A DNA stretch of 64,000 nt from Rhodocollybia butyracea (GCA_015501585.1 JADNRY010000011.1:682001-746000); one strand, 5' to 3'. Numbered from the stretch's first letter, positions 1 through 12,337 are shown. Notes: a model not told the origin generated them from the sequence alone. A program made the numbers and translations.

Positions 1-444
1 GCCTACCCTCTGCAAACACTAAAACCTGTTCTTTTGGTCGAGGTTTCGCTTCTTTCGGTAGCTTGAAACGGCCTTTGGGAACCGCTACACCGCTACCCAT
101 CTCGGTCTTAATGTACAGCTCGTACATGGCTTTCGGTGAGGCAACTTCCACTGACTAGATTATATGATTTTGTGAATTGAGTGCAAGTCAGTATGACTGA
201 TACGCACGCGTAGAACTGAGATTGCATCGACAAGCTTAAGCTGTTCCATCTTGCTTTGAAGATATTCCGTCTTCGCAGCCCTCCTCTTTTGCTTTGCAGC
301 TAAAGCTTTCTTGGACGGTATTCGGATTGTCTCCCTCTTGTTACGAAACATAGAGACGTGACTTTGCGTGAAAGGACGGCTGAAGAGTACAGGTCCGAAG
401 GCATTGCGGTAACACTCCCTTCGTAGCGCGAGAAATGCACCCAT
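1..444 (-). CDS. MRPL1: Mitochondrial large-subunit ribosomal protein uL1m, 5' part (partial)
   Basis: The product would be a structural protein of the mitochondrial 54S ribosomal subunit. The first exon (208-444) begins at an ATG at 444 and encodes about 79 residues with a basic, mitochondrial-presequence-like N-terminus, then a KKALAAKQKRRAAKTE stretch. A 53-nt intron (155-207, donor gtgcgt, acceptor ctag) follows. Exon 2 runs off the window at position 1 and encodes VEVASPKAMYELYIKTEMGS and then a segment with GVAVPKGRF and LVFAEG, which I recognise from fungal mitochondrial L1 proteins. The 3' end, with most of the L1 RNA-binding fold, lies outside the window. The identification rests on remembered family resemblance of about 130 residues. 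The exon 2 acceptor is chosen because it keeps the frame. Confidence 0.75.
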
Positions 445-2744
445 GAGTTACGAAGAAGAAATAATAACACCAAAAGATTATGTAATCAGGCGCGCGTTGT
501 ATGTTCAGGCGTCTAATTCTTGTTTGGGCCAGTGTGTGTAGAAACAGAAGACACAGAATATGCACGTATCTAGAAATATGGCCTATAAAAAGTGCACGCT
601 AGCAGTTTATCATGTATGATGAGTATTTGCAGAACATTACTAGGAGCAGACTAGGAGGAATCGGAAACCAGAGAGAGTCGGAAACTGCCAGGATAATTAG
701 TAGTAAGTATGATTGTTTCGCATATGTAGTAGACGATAATATTGAATATCTAAATATTTCAGCCTTTTCTCGCACCATAGCATGGGTCGTATCAGAATCG
801 CCCGAACGATAGGGAGGTAAGTGCGTGCAAGGAACTGCAAGTTGAAGGCGAAATTTTCAAGTACTTACACTGAGGTTCCCACAGCCGCGCTCCCACAGCT
901 CCTGCAGTGCACGCCGCAGACACGCGGTTTACCACAAGCTAATAGATCTGGCCTGCAAAAGAGAGAAGAAATGAACAGGGATGAAACATTATACATATGG
1001 CATTCAATCAAAACGGAAGCTAAGGAGGATATGTTGCTGATGAGCACAACTGTTCAAGGAAGACAGTACAGCTGAAACCTGTCCCGAAGTGACCCCATTT
1101 CGAAGATGAACGTTAGAACGCCTAATCAAATGCTTAAGCCAACAAAGTACTGCGGCATCCGATATTGATTTTATTGAGACGATTGGCCCTCTGGAATGAT
1201 CATAACGTGAATGCACCCCGCGGTTTGCTCTAGTGACTCTATATGTTGACGAGGGGTGACGGTGTTCATAAGGGACAGATGTCCTTTAAGGCTCAGTATT
1301 TTTTCAAGTTCTTTGATTGAACACACTTTATTACATGGAGCTGTATGGCATTAACACACTCAGATAGTTTGGTGCTATAGTAAGTACTATCATCTTTTAT
1401 GAACCTCATTGGCTTGTCCAAGTTATATGGATAATATACATTAGAGAACCATTGTATTTTTATCATCAAGGTATTGAGCTACTAAGGCACTCCCAGTTGA
1501 TTAGAGGTCAACTTTTCACCTATACATCTATACTATCCTCAGTACAGTCTTCACTTAGTAATGGTCTGGTCCAGAGTTGGCTATTTGTTAACGGATTCAC
1601 GGCCTAATAGTTAGCTCGATGTCATTGGTTACATGTTTTCGGCTATACCTCATTTCTCCAGGTTTTGGATTGGACATCCGACTAAACATACTTACACATA
1701 GGCTGATGTGACAGCCGAGCGACCGCGTCTTTGGTCTGTTGGACACCGGGGGTTTTTGCGGAAAGGTCAAAGAAATAAAGTTTCGGTTGGACTGTCTGGG
1801 AACACTCAGCTTCTTGATCTTAATTCTTCGCTTTGCCCACAGTAACAGCACAACAACTTTCGTCGAAGCAAATATATCGATCCGAAACCCGACCAAACCC
1901 TATCGGTTTAAGATGAACCGCAGGTTTGGCACTGCACTGACGATATCAACGCTACACGGAAGAGTCAGTACGTCAGGCATCCGCTCCATCCTCTCTTAAC
2001 CATTGGCGGAAGAATCCTAGCCTTTGGAAGTGCACACTTGAGGCCCCCTGCCTATGCGCTAGACTGTTTTGCTTTTGACGAGGGACTGATTCGGAAAAGT
2101 ACTAGTGGGGTCTAGAGATCGAGGGCGCATGAATTTCAATTAACGCTGAACTTCGGGAGTAGATAGGAGTACGAAAGCGCGTACTGCGGTCTGATGAACA
2201 CCGGAATGTGTTCCTGATAGGTCATAACAAGCTTAGTAGCGATTCTCCGAGCTAATGAATGCTTGAAATCAGGAGCAGAACAGATGGATGGTCAGTGATA
2301 GATGAAAATTGCAAAGAGGCAAAACCCAAGAACGTTTGAGCTCAGTTGGTTTTTTTCGGGTCAAGAAGGAGACATTCCATTGCATATGTGCGGTACGGAA
2401 TGACTTATCTGACCATATCTTGACAGCGAAAGTGGTATCTCGTTTGAGCAGTAACGCGGACTTGATTACCAACGTTCCCATCCGCAATATAGTGAGGGAG
2501 TGACACGGAAGGGCCAGATCTCCACTGCTTCTCTCCTAGTTTTTTTAGTCTTTAGGAAAGGGTATATCCATCTGAGAGCAGCCGTCGTTTGCGGTAAGTT
2601 ACTGACTGATGGAGAAATTCCAACGAAGGTTCTGTGATAACTGAGTTAGCGACTTTGTTTTCAGCACCTTGACTTGACGGAATTCCGGTGCAATATCATT
2701 CTGTAGTCTCGCCGATGTGGTGTAAGGGGGTATGGTCCAAAGGT
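445..2744. other. Intergenic stretch with no recognised gene
   Basis: About 2.3 kb upstream of the uL1m gene. Only short ORFs under 100 codons occur, with no recognisable domain, no convincing splice structure and no tRNA or rRNA. The first few hundred bases probably hold the uL1m promoter. Confidence 0.5.
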
Positions 2745-2807
2745 CCTTTGGGCTCGATACCGATGCTGGTGGGGGAAATTAAAATAATTAAATAAATCCA
2801 AAAAAGG

Positions 2808-2843
2808 AAAGAGAGAAAAGAGAGAGAGAGAAAGGAGAGAGAG
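2808..2843. repeat. GA-rich low-complexity tract
   Basis: Nearly pure purine tract of GAGA units just inside the left inverted repeat. Simple sequence with no coding meaning seen. Confidence 0.7.
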
Positions 2844-3289
2844 TTCTTATTCTCTCAAAGTTTAGAGTATCATACCAGCAGCTTTGTATATGTCATCTAA
2901 TCAAGGAAATCTTTGCTGCAAGTAAATATCCTGCCATCTCCCTTCCCTGTAACGAGTACACAAAATTCCCAAGAAATTCACTCAAGAAACCCATTTTCGG
3001 ACGCTATTGATCGGCAGCCAGTGTTGCCGACATTCCGAGGAAGGAAGGAAGGAATAACCGGCGCGGTCCCACTGAGGAACAGCCGGGGCCCGCGCAACAC
3101 ACACTGCGTCATATGTGTGCTGCGGATGCACACAACCAACCCTGCTGTGGCGAGGTGAAGCTAATCACCCCGGCGCACAGAGCCAATTGTGTACACGAGT
3201 ATAGTACAGCAGCGCAAATTTCTCAGGTTTTTAAAGTAAAGAATTTCCTCAAAGTCTAGAGTAGACGTTTTAGAAGTCGTTATTCCAAA

Positions 3290-4885
3290 CTATGTAACAT
3301 ACACGTGTGGTTCAGGAATATAAGGCTCCTGGCCAGAGAAGACATTCAGTACATCAAATACAAACTTTGCAGCTAGGGTCAGGACCCATCGGTCAAACAA
3401 GAACCTGGCCAGGAAACTATAGTCAGACAACCTCTGACGGGCAGCAGCCAGGTCCGGCGCTACCGCCTCCATGTCCACCAGGAATCGCTGACACAGGTAT
3501 ACCAGACCAAGATGACCTCCGCAGCCCAGGAGTGCATGGCACTCATCTTCCACCGCCCACCTGCAGAAACGACACAACCTGAATTCCCACAGGACGTGCG
3601 GCCTATACCTCTCGTCATAGCGCAATCGCTCCACAGATAGCGCATGATTCGAAGTTATCAACCGAGTGAACGCATGGCGATGCTTTGGGACTGTTATCGC
3701 ATGCAGATATGTCTGCAGTTGCAAGGAGTGTGGAGGTGGCATGCTCCGACCCTGTGAATCATACTCAACCCTGTTGTGCAGCAGGTGGACACGTACCGTG
3801 GCCTGGACATTGTTAGTAAGGGATGTCCAACACGTTGACCTGACCTCATCAGTGAGCTGTGAGAGCCTGTCGGGGTCCACCAGGTCATTAACGGAACATT
3901 GGATAGGTATAGGCAGTCGCTGCAGTACCAGACACAGGTCATTGGCCCATGCCAGGTGCCCCTCACGCATTAGACATAGTGAGTTAGCCAAGGCATCCCG
4001 GGCTATCCGGTGATCGGGAAGGAGGAGCAGCGAGTGGAGATAGGCGATAGCCAGACTGATACGACGGTAATGTAGTGGTTGCACGCCCAACTCCAAAAAC
4101 AGGGGGGCCAGCAGTGACCGGCTCCCAACCCCCAGCAGCCGGCGTAGGAACATGTGCTGGATCTGTTCCAACTTGCTGAGCAGTGAGAGATCAACATCTA
4201 AAGCAATCTCACATCCAAAAGTGAGATGTGGGTCAACCCAGGCCATGTACAAGATCACACCCTCCTGTGGAGGGAGGCAGCCAATGGCTGAGTCTAAAGC
4301 AAAGGACGCCTGAGCAACATTCCTTGCCTTGGAAGCTTTTGGGCTATAGTGTGCCGCAAGAACATATCGATGAGTTGACACAAAGTGCAGACCAACGTAC
4401 TTGTAACTGAGGACCAGCTCAATTGGGTTACCATCTATCAGAAACACTGGGAGCCTCCTTGGTGTTGGACCAAAGAGCATCCACTTTGTCTTCTTGATGC
4501 TGATCTCCATGGAGTTGCGACTACACCAGGAGAAGAACACGTCAAGCTTTGCCTGAAGCCCCTCGGGTGTCATGGACCATATAGCCACATCGTCTGCTTG
4601 CTCCACATGAGAGACCGCCCTAGTATTCAGGTAGGTATCATCGACATGGACAGGAACTTTTAGGTCAGAGAAATAGACATTCCAGAGCGTTGGTGAAAGG
4701 GTATCACCTGTGAGAACCCCTATGAGACTGCGAAATGCCGCAGAGACCTGACCGCCATGCCGCACAACATAGGTCATACGAGCATAGAGAAGCCGGAGCC
4801 AGTCAAACAGGGGACCTGACATACCATACCTGAAGAGCTTCATCCAGAGGGTCGGTATGTCTGTAGAGGGGAAGGCATTTCCAGA
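3290..4885 (-). pseudogene. 5'-truncated non-LTR (LINE-type) reverse transcriptase
   Basis: The open frame runs from just after a stop at 4886-4888 to 3290 (first ATG at 4843, 517 codons). It starts inside the polymerase domain at NAFPST, followed by a conserved GMSGPLFDWLRLLYARM block, then GVLTGDTLSPTLWN, the catalytic-motif region EQADDVAIWS, KTKWMLFGP and YKYVGLHF. In this basidiomycete RT-like family the usual F/YADD is written QADD, and this copy follows that. The C-terminus has a Cys/His cluster (CRFCRWAVEDECHALLGC) typical of LINE tails. The N-terminal half of the RT, the fingers and any endonuclease are missing, as expected for 5' truncation on insertion. A shorter domesticated protein cannot be excluded, because the remaining frame is intact. 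Confidence 0.75.
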
Positions 4886-5488
4886 CTAGCGCACCCAAAA
4901 ATGGATTTATTTTATAATTTTGTCCTGGCGGCTCCGCCGCCGCAAGTTCTTTTGTCACTTCGTTCAACTCGTGGTGCTTAAATGAAGACCTGAGCTTGAA
5001 GAGCTCAACTTGAGGTTCAGCTACAGCACTCAAGAATTTTGAAACACAGTTATTTGTTGGTTATTTGGTGATTATTATAAGTTTTTGAGTCTGCTGAGTC
5101 CAGTGCTGTAAAAGTTCTACCTGAATCCCAGATGAACAGCCAAAGGACTTCAGGTGGTCAGCTGAAATAGCTACTACTACTACAACCTTTTTATAGCTTG
5201 AGCTTGAAAGGAAACTGTGTAACTTGGGTGCAACAACATTGCAGCGGTGTTCTCAACTCTCAAGGCTTGCAAGGCACCAGGGCAGCTCACTGCCCACAAG
5301 TTCAGGTGCTATTATTAGTAGCTATGTATATTAGAAGGCAAGTAGCCATGAAGTTAAAAGTTTAATTGACACACCGAGACGCGCTGGAAGAGAGTGATGT
5401 GAATTTTCTTCCTTAAAAGGATTTAATTTGTAATCCGGCGCTATTGCTATTGCTATTTCCCACCAGCATCAGTATCGAGCCCAAAGGT

Positions 5489-6046
5489 CAGAGTCTTGTA
5501 ATGTGCAATCAAACAAAAAAATTGTGCAAAATTTGCGATAAGGAAATAATTTCTCATCACATTATTTAAAGCTCGACTGGTGACGCTGTAATGACACCAG
5601 ACATCATGATCACAAGTTTACAAGTTGACATCTCTATATTGGAAAAATCAGTCATACTGAGGGGCTGGTGCGCCGGAGGTGCAGCCAGCCTAACACATGA
5701 GCGGAATCAATTCTGCTGAGGGTCAGTTGGGCTGGGTTTTCGATTCCTGGCCCTCCAATGCCTAAATATTGCTCAGATTCTTCATTTCTGAGACTCAAAA
5801 TTCGAAATTTTTTGCCTCTGCGCGGCCACTGCCATAAGTATACAAATTAGCTATACAAACAGTTTGCAAACGGTACCATAGTACTTTTATAGTATGGTTT
5901 ACAAAATAGTGCAGATAAGATACCTTTGAGATGCGTGGCTTACCATGTACACTAAAAAACTTACAAGAGCATAGCTTTGGCATAAAAAAAGTTTGTGCTG
6001 GTGCACGAGACTGCAAGTACCTCCAATGAGCGTTGCAATTCATGTC
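5489..6046. other. Spacer with no recognised feature
   Basis: AT-rich DNA between the RT block and the first LTR. No long frame, repeat or RNA gene was recognised. It ends in the AAGAG target-site duplication (6047-6051). Confidence 0.4.
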
Positions 6047-6051
6047 AAGAG

Positions 6052-6540
6052 TGTTACATTCATGCCTTTCCATCATTATTCCAAGATGTTCCGGCTCATT
6101 CCGAGACTCTCCGAGATTCCCTTACCTTCTCTTATGGTCTCTCACGGCTCCGATAGTTCCCACGACCTCTGGCGGCTCCGAAACTCCATTCTCTATTTTA
6201 TTCCTTCCAATATACCTTTGGACTTCACAAATTCATTCCTACTTTGGCACTCACATTTCTGATGCCTTTATCGGCCATACCTTCGGCGCAATATATCGGC
6301 GGACTCCTTTGGTACTCATTCCTTTCCCACGGCGTCCGCAGTGCGCCGACATTCATCTCTTTTGTCTTTTCTACTCTATTGCTTATTGTTTTATCATTTG
6401 TATTGATTCCACCTCGTTCCGGCCTTGGCACTACCTCGGTCCGACTTTATTGTCTTTATTTAACAATTAGGTCACTTGTATATAAGCTAGGTACTTTGTA
6501 CTATCGTTCCTCAGCCAAAAATCACGAGTTACACGAGTTA
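6052..6540 (+). repeat. 5' LTR, first segment
   Basis: Matches 14807-15295 with 14 differing positions by my alignment by eye. The match ends at gagttatt, where the nested block begins. The part of the LTR equivalent to about 15296-15622 is absent from this copy. Confidence 0.9.
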
Positions 6541-7952
6541 TTGAGTGCAAATCCTACTCTGAGTAGTAGAGCTCTAGCTCTTGATGTTAAATTTCCAAAT
6601 CCTAGTTGCATTGCTTCATCAAGTTGGTTCCTTCTTCTTCCATCATCGGATGAGGTTCCTGAGACAACAGGTTCCGGTGTCAGCATTTCTAGGTTAGCCC
6701 TTAATCTTAAAATCCTTTGTCTAGGACTTTCATCGTGTGTGGGCGGCCTTGATGATAAGTTTGGAATGATAGAAAGCCAATCACTATTTTCCACTATATC
6801 ACAATAGGGTTGCCCTCTAATGATATGTACATAGTGATTTAACAGGCCGGCATTCCGGGGTTCTCGAATATTATTAGCAAGGTTAATAGGCATGTTGGAT
6901 AGTGGAGTTGTCGCTAAAGTTTCGAGGACACGCAACCATCCTACTGCTGTTCGATCCGTCTGGTTGTTTATTCCTAATCTAACCAGAAGATCTCTGATTA
7001 GGTGTGCAGTTGCATGTAGTTGATCTCTTGACCTTCGGTATCCATCTCTATCCCGGAGTTCAGGGAAATCACTCTGAGTAACATTGAGTGGTTCTCTTGG
7101 AGAGCTCAAGGGTGTGATAACTCCTGGTGCATATGGACTTTCATTCATAATAGAACAATACTGTTCTGAATATGTTTGGGGTCTATTTGCACTGGTGTTG
7201 TTATTTCTTGGTGTCGAGTGATGAATAGATGTATTTGAGAATGTGAAATTCTCTCGGAATGGTCCTTGACCTTGTACGTTATGAAACAATGACCTGGTTA
7301 GTTCCACTTCTTGTTCTTGGGGGTAAACTACTACTTCCGAGATACGGTCTTCAGTGAGTAGTTTGGGTTGTTGTGTTACTTGATTAAACACACTGGGCAT
7401 TTCTGGCATTTGAAATACCGGACTTATGCGTTGGGAAAGCATATGTGTGGGCGTTCTCGGTACCTCTTGAATGCTTTCCTGAAGGTCCGTCAATGTTTGG
7501 CGATCACTTGAGTGAAGAGATATCGGCGATCAGTGAGGAGACTTCATTGATCAATGATCTGATGTATCAATTTGATCTTGTAATTCAGTGTGTAAATCAC
7601 GTTGGTGCGATTCTGGACATATGGGTATGCCAGCTGACTCTCTGGTATAATATTGGTGACGGAGAGAGCATTCCGGCTCTTCTGGGGCAGGATTAGTACC
7701 CAATGCTGATAATCGCGCGGCGCGCAAACACGTGGGAGATAGAGACATGGATCGGTTCCGAGGATTTCTTCCCAACGGTCTACCTCGTTCCGGGAAATAT
7801 AATGGGGTATTTTCCGTCGCTTCTGCTTGCCGGGACCAATCAATGACTCGTTGTATGTTGCTTGAGTTGGGTGTTACAACATACACTGGATATAATGTAG
7901 ATTGTTGTGTAGTTTCGTCGATTTCCTCGCAAGTTCGTGTGGTTGTAGCCAT
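6522..7952 (-). pseudogene. Gag-like reading frame with two TGA stops, truncated at the junction
   Basis: A single frame runs from an ATG at 7952, 29 bp downstream of the adjacent LTR, to 6522. It is broken by TGA codons at 7551-7553 and near 7531. The downstream part is hydrophilic and rich in Pro, Asn and Arg. It has an alpha-helical C-terminal segment (RDLLVRLGINNQTDRTAVGW) that looks like a structural gag or capsid-associated protein but matches no family I can name. The last six codons are read from the LTR of the host element (about 6541 and below), so the natural C-terminus is missing. Position immediately after an LTR suggests gag; this is inference from context. Confidence 0.45.
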
Positions 7953-7981
7953 TGTATATAGCAACTAGAGACTTCTTATTA

Positions 7982-8598
7982 TGTGAAGAGTTGAATACAA
8001 TTCTCCTTTGCCAACACTGTAATTTATATACTCAAGTTCCGGGTTCACTAGGCAGTAGATTAGCCTTAGGGTTGGTATATACTGGATTGCTACAGTCTCA
8101 ACAGGTGTAATAAATTGTAAGTACTACTGGAAAAGCTCAGTAATTGTCACAATAGGTGTGGTAGGTCGTAAGTATTACTGGAATAGCTCAGTAACTCGTC
8201 AGGGATGCTGGTAAGATCACTATACTGGAATAATACTCAATATAGGCTTCAAAACAATATACTTAGTGGTAATGCTCAATAAGTATCAAGTTAATGGATA
8301 GTTCTCAAGGTGTTCTCTCAAGATAGTAGTCAGAGTGTATATTCACAAGATGATGGTTACAAAATAAGAAGTCTGGGGAACCAGAATCAAATCACAGGTC
8401 CTTTTTATAGTGTTTTGGTAGCCCCCGGTTCCCTTACATGACTAGTTTAGTATAGAAATGACTCTCTACTTACGGTACCGAAAATTGACTACTTATGACT
8501 ATGTATAAATATGTATAGCTATTTAATATGACACGAGTCATTCAGACAACTAAGTATACACCAAAACGGTTCCGTGGAGTGTCTAATCACTGATCACA
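7982..8598 (-). repeat. 617-bp LTR, copy 1
   Basis: On the minus strand it begins TGTGATCAGTGATTAGAC at 8598 and ends CAACTCTTCACA at 7982, giving TG...CA ends. A near-identical copy in the opposite orientation lies at 34668-35284. The 110-120 bp upstream (8599 to about 8716) are also shared with that copy, so they are internal to the element, and this behaves as a 3' LTR. Confidence 0.75.
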
Positions 8599-8605
8599 TC
8601 TCCAA

Positions 8606-10776
8606 TTAGCATAGTATATTGACTGATAGAGCGATGCCAATCCATTGTATTAGCTGAGTCCCATTAAGCGCTCTGGCGCGCTTGTTTCCCTTTAAGGTGC
8701 ATAGTCCGCTTCCTGGCACCTTGTAGGAATTAAAGAATTGGCACTCCGACATGCGATGTTCTAGTGACCCGCACATAAAACAACCCTGCCCCAATCCAGA
8801 ATGGTCTTCAAGGTATTCTGCAGCACAGTAACTTGCGTTGACATGTATCCTGAGTGTTTGGATTCTATATTATCTTTCATTAAGCTCATCATCGAGGAGA
8901 TAGCCTTTTGGTGACCATCCAAGACTAAATTAGTCTCTTTCCTGTTCAGAGCAATAGTATCTTTAATCGAGGCGATTCCCGCGAGAACTTCCGACACTTC
9001 TTCCTGCTTAGGTTCCACTTTCACGGGATCCGCGGGAGTGGTCTCTGGAAGATGAGGAGAGAATCTGAACGATAATGCACCTCAACTATAAGTTTTGGCA
9101 GAGTCAGGAACACCTTGAGATCCAGTTGGACGAGCTCCGTTACCGTAATAGGTATTGAGGTTTCTGAAATCGGGACTCGCGGCTGCTTCCATGACTTCTG
9201 AAAGTAGATAAGGATCTTCACGGCAATGAGACAACAACTGAACATGCGTAACATTCTGTGACAAATGCGCGGAAATCACTAAATACAACCTTTCGCTCAT
9301 GGGCACAAGATATGCCTTGACAGCTTCAGTGTTCAAAAGGATTGCTGGCGGTTTCATCAGCTTATCTGCGAGATTCTTAAACTCTCGGTTGTACATCATG
9401 ATCCTTTGATGTTTACCGATGTCCAGAGGTGTGAACTTCCTGGTTAAGATCTCGAGCTCTTGGCGTGAACCAAGCTCACTATCTACCGATTCAGAGAAGA
9501 TTGCTCGTAAATCTCTGAAGAACTGTTGCAAATTAGGAGTTTTGACGGAGGGTAGATACTTGTATGCTTCCCGAGTGGAATAAGTCATCCAGTCCAACGC
9601 CAACACCACTTTCGCTGCTTCCTTGGTAATCTTTGCTGCGGCAATGAATTGAGTAGTATCCTCAATCCAACCATTCAACATAGACAGATCATCTTTATTA
9701 AATAGTGTCGCCATTTTACTACGCTTAGGAAGGTACTTCGAGTTATATTCATTGAGCTCATCTTGTGTTAACTTAATTTTGTCTCCAAACAATTGCGCAA
9801 CCGTAGCATTCGTTCTCATGGGAGCTGCACCACCAGATCCGCCAGAACCACTCAAACCTCCAGCATTTCCACTAGAGCCTCCAGCGTTCCTGCTCGAACC
9901 CGGGTTGTTATTGCTTGTAGTAGTAAGATTGTTTGAAATAGAAGATGAGAGTTGGTTAACTGCTGTAGCTAACTGAGAGATTTCCTCGGGAATATGAGGA
10001 AGAGATGAAGATGAAGATGAAGGTTGACTAGTCAAGTTGTCTTGCACACGGGCTGGAGCACCCCTTGTACTTGAACTGGCTTGAGTAGTATCAGTGGGAT
10101 CTGCTTTTGCTTTCCCTTTTAAAGACTTCTTGGCAACGTGAGTTGTTTCAGAAGTTGCACGGACTATGCTTGGTTTAGATCCACATGAAGATGGAGTGCT
10201 AGATCCTGCTCGAGTGACAGAAAAAGGAGGTTGATGTTCAGGCTCGACGCTACTATTATATCATTCTCGAGGTTTAGGTACTCTTTTACTGCGTCTTAAT
10301 TCAGATGTTCCCGGATCAGGAAGTTCACCTACTCTGGAAAGAGTTGACTCTGAATCAGGTGTATTATCCGAGGGATCACTAATCTTGTGGACTAGCGAAC
10401 AAAGGACAAAGAAGATGAACTCTACTAACCCAAGGACTAGGTTTGTAGTAAAATACAATAAAATTAGATTCCACCCCTTGCGGTGGGCTCCAGATATTTG
10501 GGTATTTACCTGTAGGTATGCGAAAGGTGCTATAAAACAACCTAACAAAAAAACTACCGCACCTAACCAGACTATCGATATGTAAGGGAGCGAGGGCGGG
10601 TTGTCAGAGATTCCCCAAGGGAAAGTCTTGTAATATCGGATGTACATGCGCGACTGCTCCAGGTTCAAGACTGTAGTGCTAACGTGGGTAACTAAGCTTA
10701 GACAACTCTTAGAACTAAGTCGAGAGAAGCCTAGTTGGGGTGTACGAGTGTACGAGGGAACCAGGTGTGTATGTCC
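8606..10776 (-). pseudogene. Gag-like protein with N-terminal membrane segments and C-terminal zinc knuckle (broken)
   Basis: One reading frame, open from about 10776, continues to 8761 with only two in-frame TGA codons (10261-10263 and 9082-9084). A shift near 8795 then leads to the last part (to 8606). The first part (10668-10264) has two hydrophobic helices, around IVWLGAVVFLLGCFIAPFAY and LILLYFTTNLVLGLVEFIFF, then an acidic tail ending RRSKRVPKPRE. The middle is Ser/Gly-rich followed by a helical capsid-like domain (YNREFKNLADKLMKPPAI region). The end has a CX2CX4HX4C nucleocapsid knuckle, CFMCGSLEHRMSEC. The zinc knuckle and the LTR 8 bp downstream mark it as retroelement gag. Membrane helices ahead of gag are unusual and may be a separate or captured ORF. 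Confidence 0.55.
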
Positions 10777-12337
10777 AAATCAATTAACCAAAACCAAAAC
10801 CAATACAACGAAACTAAGATTCTCCTAGGCAAACTCTGGCTCTAGCTAGAATAGTAATCTCGAGGTTTGTCAACAACCCTAGGCAAACTCTGGCACTAGC
10901 TGCTGTGACGCCGTAAAGTCCTCGACCAAACTCTGGGCCAAGCTACAATATTGTGAGTGAACTTAATCACTAGGAACTCGTACCACAATCTTAGTGGCTC
11001 GTCTAACTTCATGAAGAAGTCAACTAAGGAACCCTCACTCTGGAGCCGAATAATCCCTTACTAGAAGCTGTCCCCTCTAAGGAAGCAACTAGATTTGAGT
11101 TGATCTGGAGTTCGAGAGAACTTTACACACTTAAATTCGATCAAGATATAAATGGGCTTTGCGAAGCGCGTGAAGTTTATTACTTTCTTAAGATAACCAA
11201 GTTAGGAGGTGTCACGCTACTGATCCCGTGGGGACGTTCTACGGAGCACTGGTCTTAGCAGTCAAGTCGAGGGCAAGAAACTTGTCTTATTGAATAAATA
11301 TATCTGGCTTATATACTGAGTAGAGAGAGTTTAATACGAAAATAGATGAAACAGATACGGAGAGAGACGGAAAGAGAGTGGAACAGAGGAATCTGGCTCG
11401 GAAAGGAAACTCCAGCCTATATATGGTACACACAATAAAGAAATAGTCCATTCTTGGGTATATATCAGAGGTAAAATATGATTTCGTGAGGATTAACATA
11501 GTTTTAGAGTGTTTTGATCTGAGCGAGGTTTCTCCAATTACTCCACAATTCTCCAGGGTCAGGAGTATCTTTACGCTTCATGATCACTCACCGCCCGGTT
11601 TCCCTTGGGTGAGTTTCATTCTATTCCTCAGATAGTTCTGTCCATCCTGAGTGTGATTAACATTCTCTCGAGAAGGCCAGTTGTCTAGCTTTCCAACGAC
11701 ACCACTTATGATAGTCTCGAGCAACTGCGCTGAGTATGTACAAGTGATTCCTGATAGTCGGCTTTAACGGATAAGACCTTCCGTGTATGATTTCTAAGAT
11801 CAAATGTTTCGATTTGCCAAGGCTATCCCGGTGCGTAGCTTTCCATAGGACCACTAAGCATGTTTCTACCATCCTCACGATTACGACCAGTGCTGCGAAT
11901 AGACCTCTACGGTTCCCTCGGGATCATTCTGGTCCATTGTTATGGACTGTAAAGTCCACATCTTAACATAGCTTGTTGGGGGTCTTAGTGCGAGGGATGC
12001 CTTCCCTCATAATTCCTTCCCTCGAGTAACGCATTGGCTTAGTACTTATCCTGCTTCGAGATGTCCTGTAGTTTAGAGAGTATACACTCTTGGGTATAAC
12101 TAGATTGACAATCTAGCGTTACATCTCCGGGCAGCCCAGGTATCCTTGCTAGCTTGGCTCTAGGCTACGCTTGTGGGCGTACCTTCATGGCTCGCTGAGT
12201 ATTATTGTTAAGTTCTTTGCCTCGGCAACAGCTATCACACTCGGGCTCCATATAACTCTCTTATTGCATTGTATAACACGTACAAAATGTCAAAATGTAT
12301 GGTTACACGCCTTAGGCCAATTTTAGGCCTAATACCG
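10777..12337. other. Uncharacterised part of the nested block
   Basis: No coding frame recognised. Three imperfect copies of a short motif, CAAACTCTGG followed by C/G-rich bases and AGCT, occur at about 10830, 10884 and 10929. Candidate minus-strand LTR starts (TGTGATAGCTGTTGCC at about 12239, TGTAACCATACATT at 12307) were seen, but no matching partner was found, so no LTR is called. Confidence 0.3.

Larger units (their letters stand above)
2745..5488 (-). mobile_element. Block with truncated reverse transcriptase, bounded by short inverted repeats
   Basis: The left repeat (2745-2779) begins CCTTTGGGCTCGATAC and runs into GATGCTGGTGGG. The reverse complement of the right end (5455-5488) reads almost the same, with one substitution and a 2-base length difference in the G run. 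About 2.7 kb lies between them, including a minus-strand reverse transcriptase fragment and GA-rich DNA. Non-LTR elements normally lack terminal inverted repeats. The repeats may therefore belong to another element, or be two opposed copies of a small repeat that happen to flank a LINE remnant. I could not define a target-site duplication. Confidence 0.4.
6541..12337 (-). mobile_element. Nested minus-strand retroelement block inside the 5' LTR
   Basis: This block separates the two remaining parts of the 5' LTR. It contains, in minus-strand order, a membrane/gag-like frame (10776-8606), a 617-bp LTR (8598-7982), and a second gag-like frame (7952-6522) cut at the junction. No polymerase is present. 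Its outer ends lack a clear LTR pair or target duplication, and roughly 330 bp of the host LTR is missing beside it, so the insertion was followed by deletion or arose by recombination. The 1.5 kb at 10,777-12,337 is uncharacterised and may contain further LTR sequence. Confidence 0.6.

Noticed and set aside
6033..6807. Plus-strand hydrophobic frames over the first LTR
   Set aside because: The same frames recur in the second LTR copy and break at the nested junction; an LTR sequence effect.
10902..12239. Possible ~1.3-kb LTR in the nested block (minus-strand TGTGATAGC start)
   Set aside because: No second copy and no target duplication could be found in the window.
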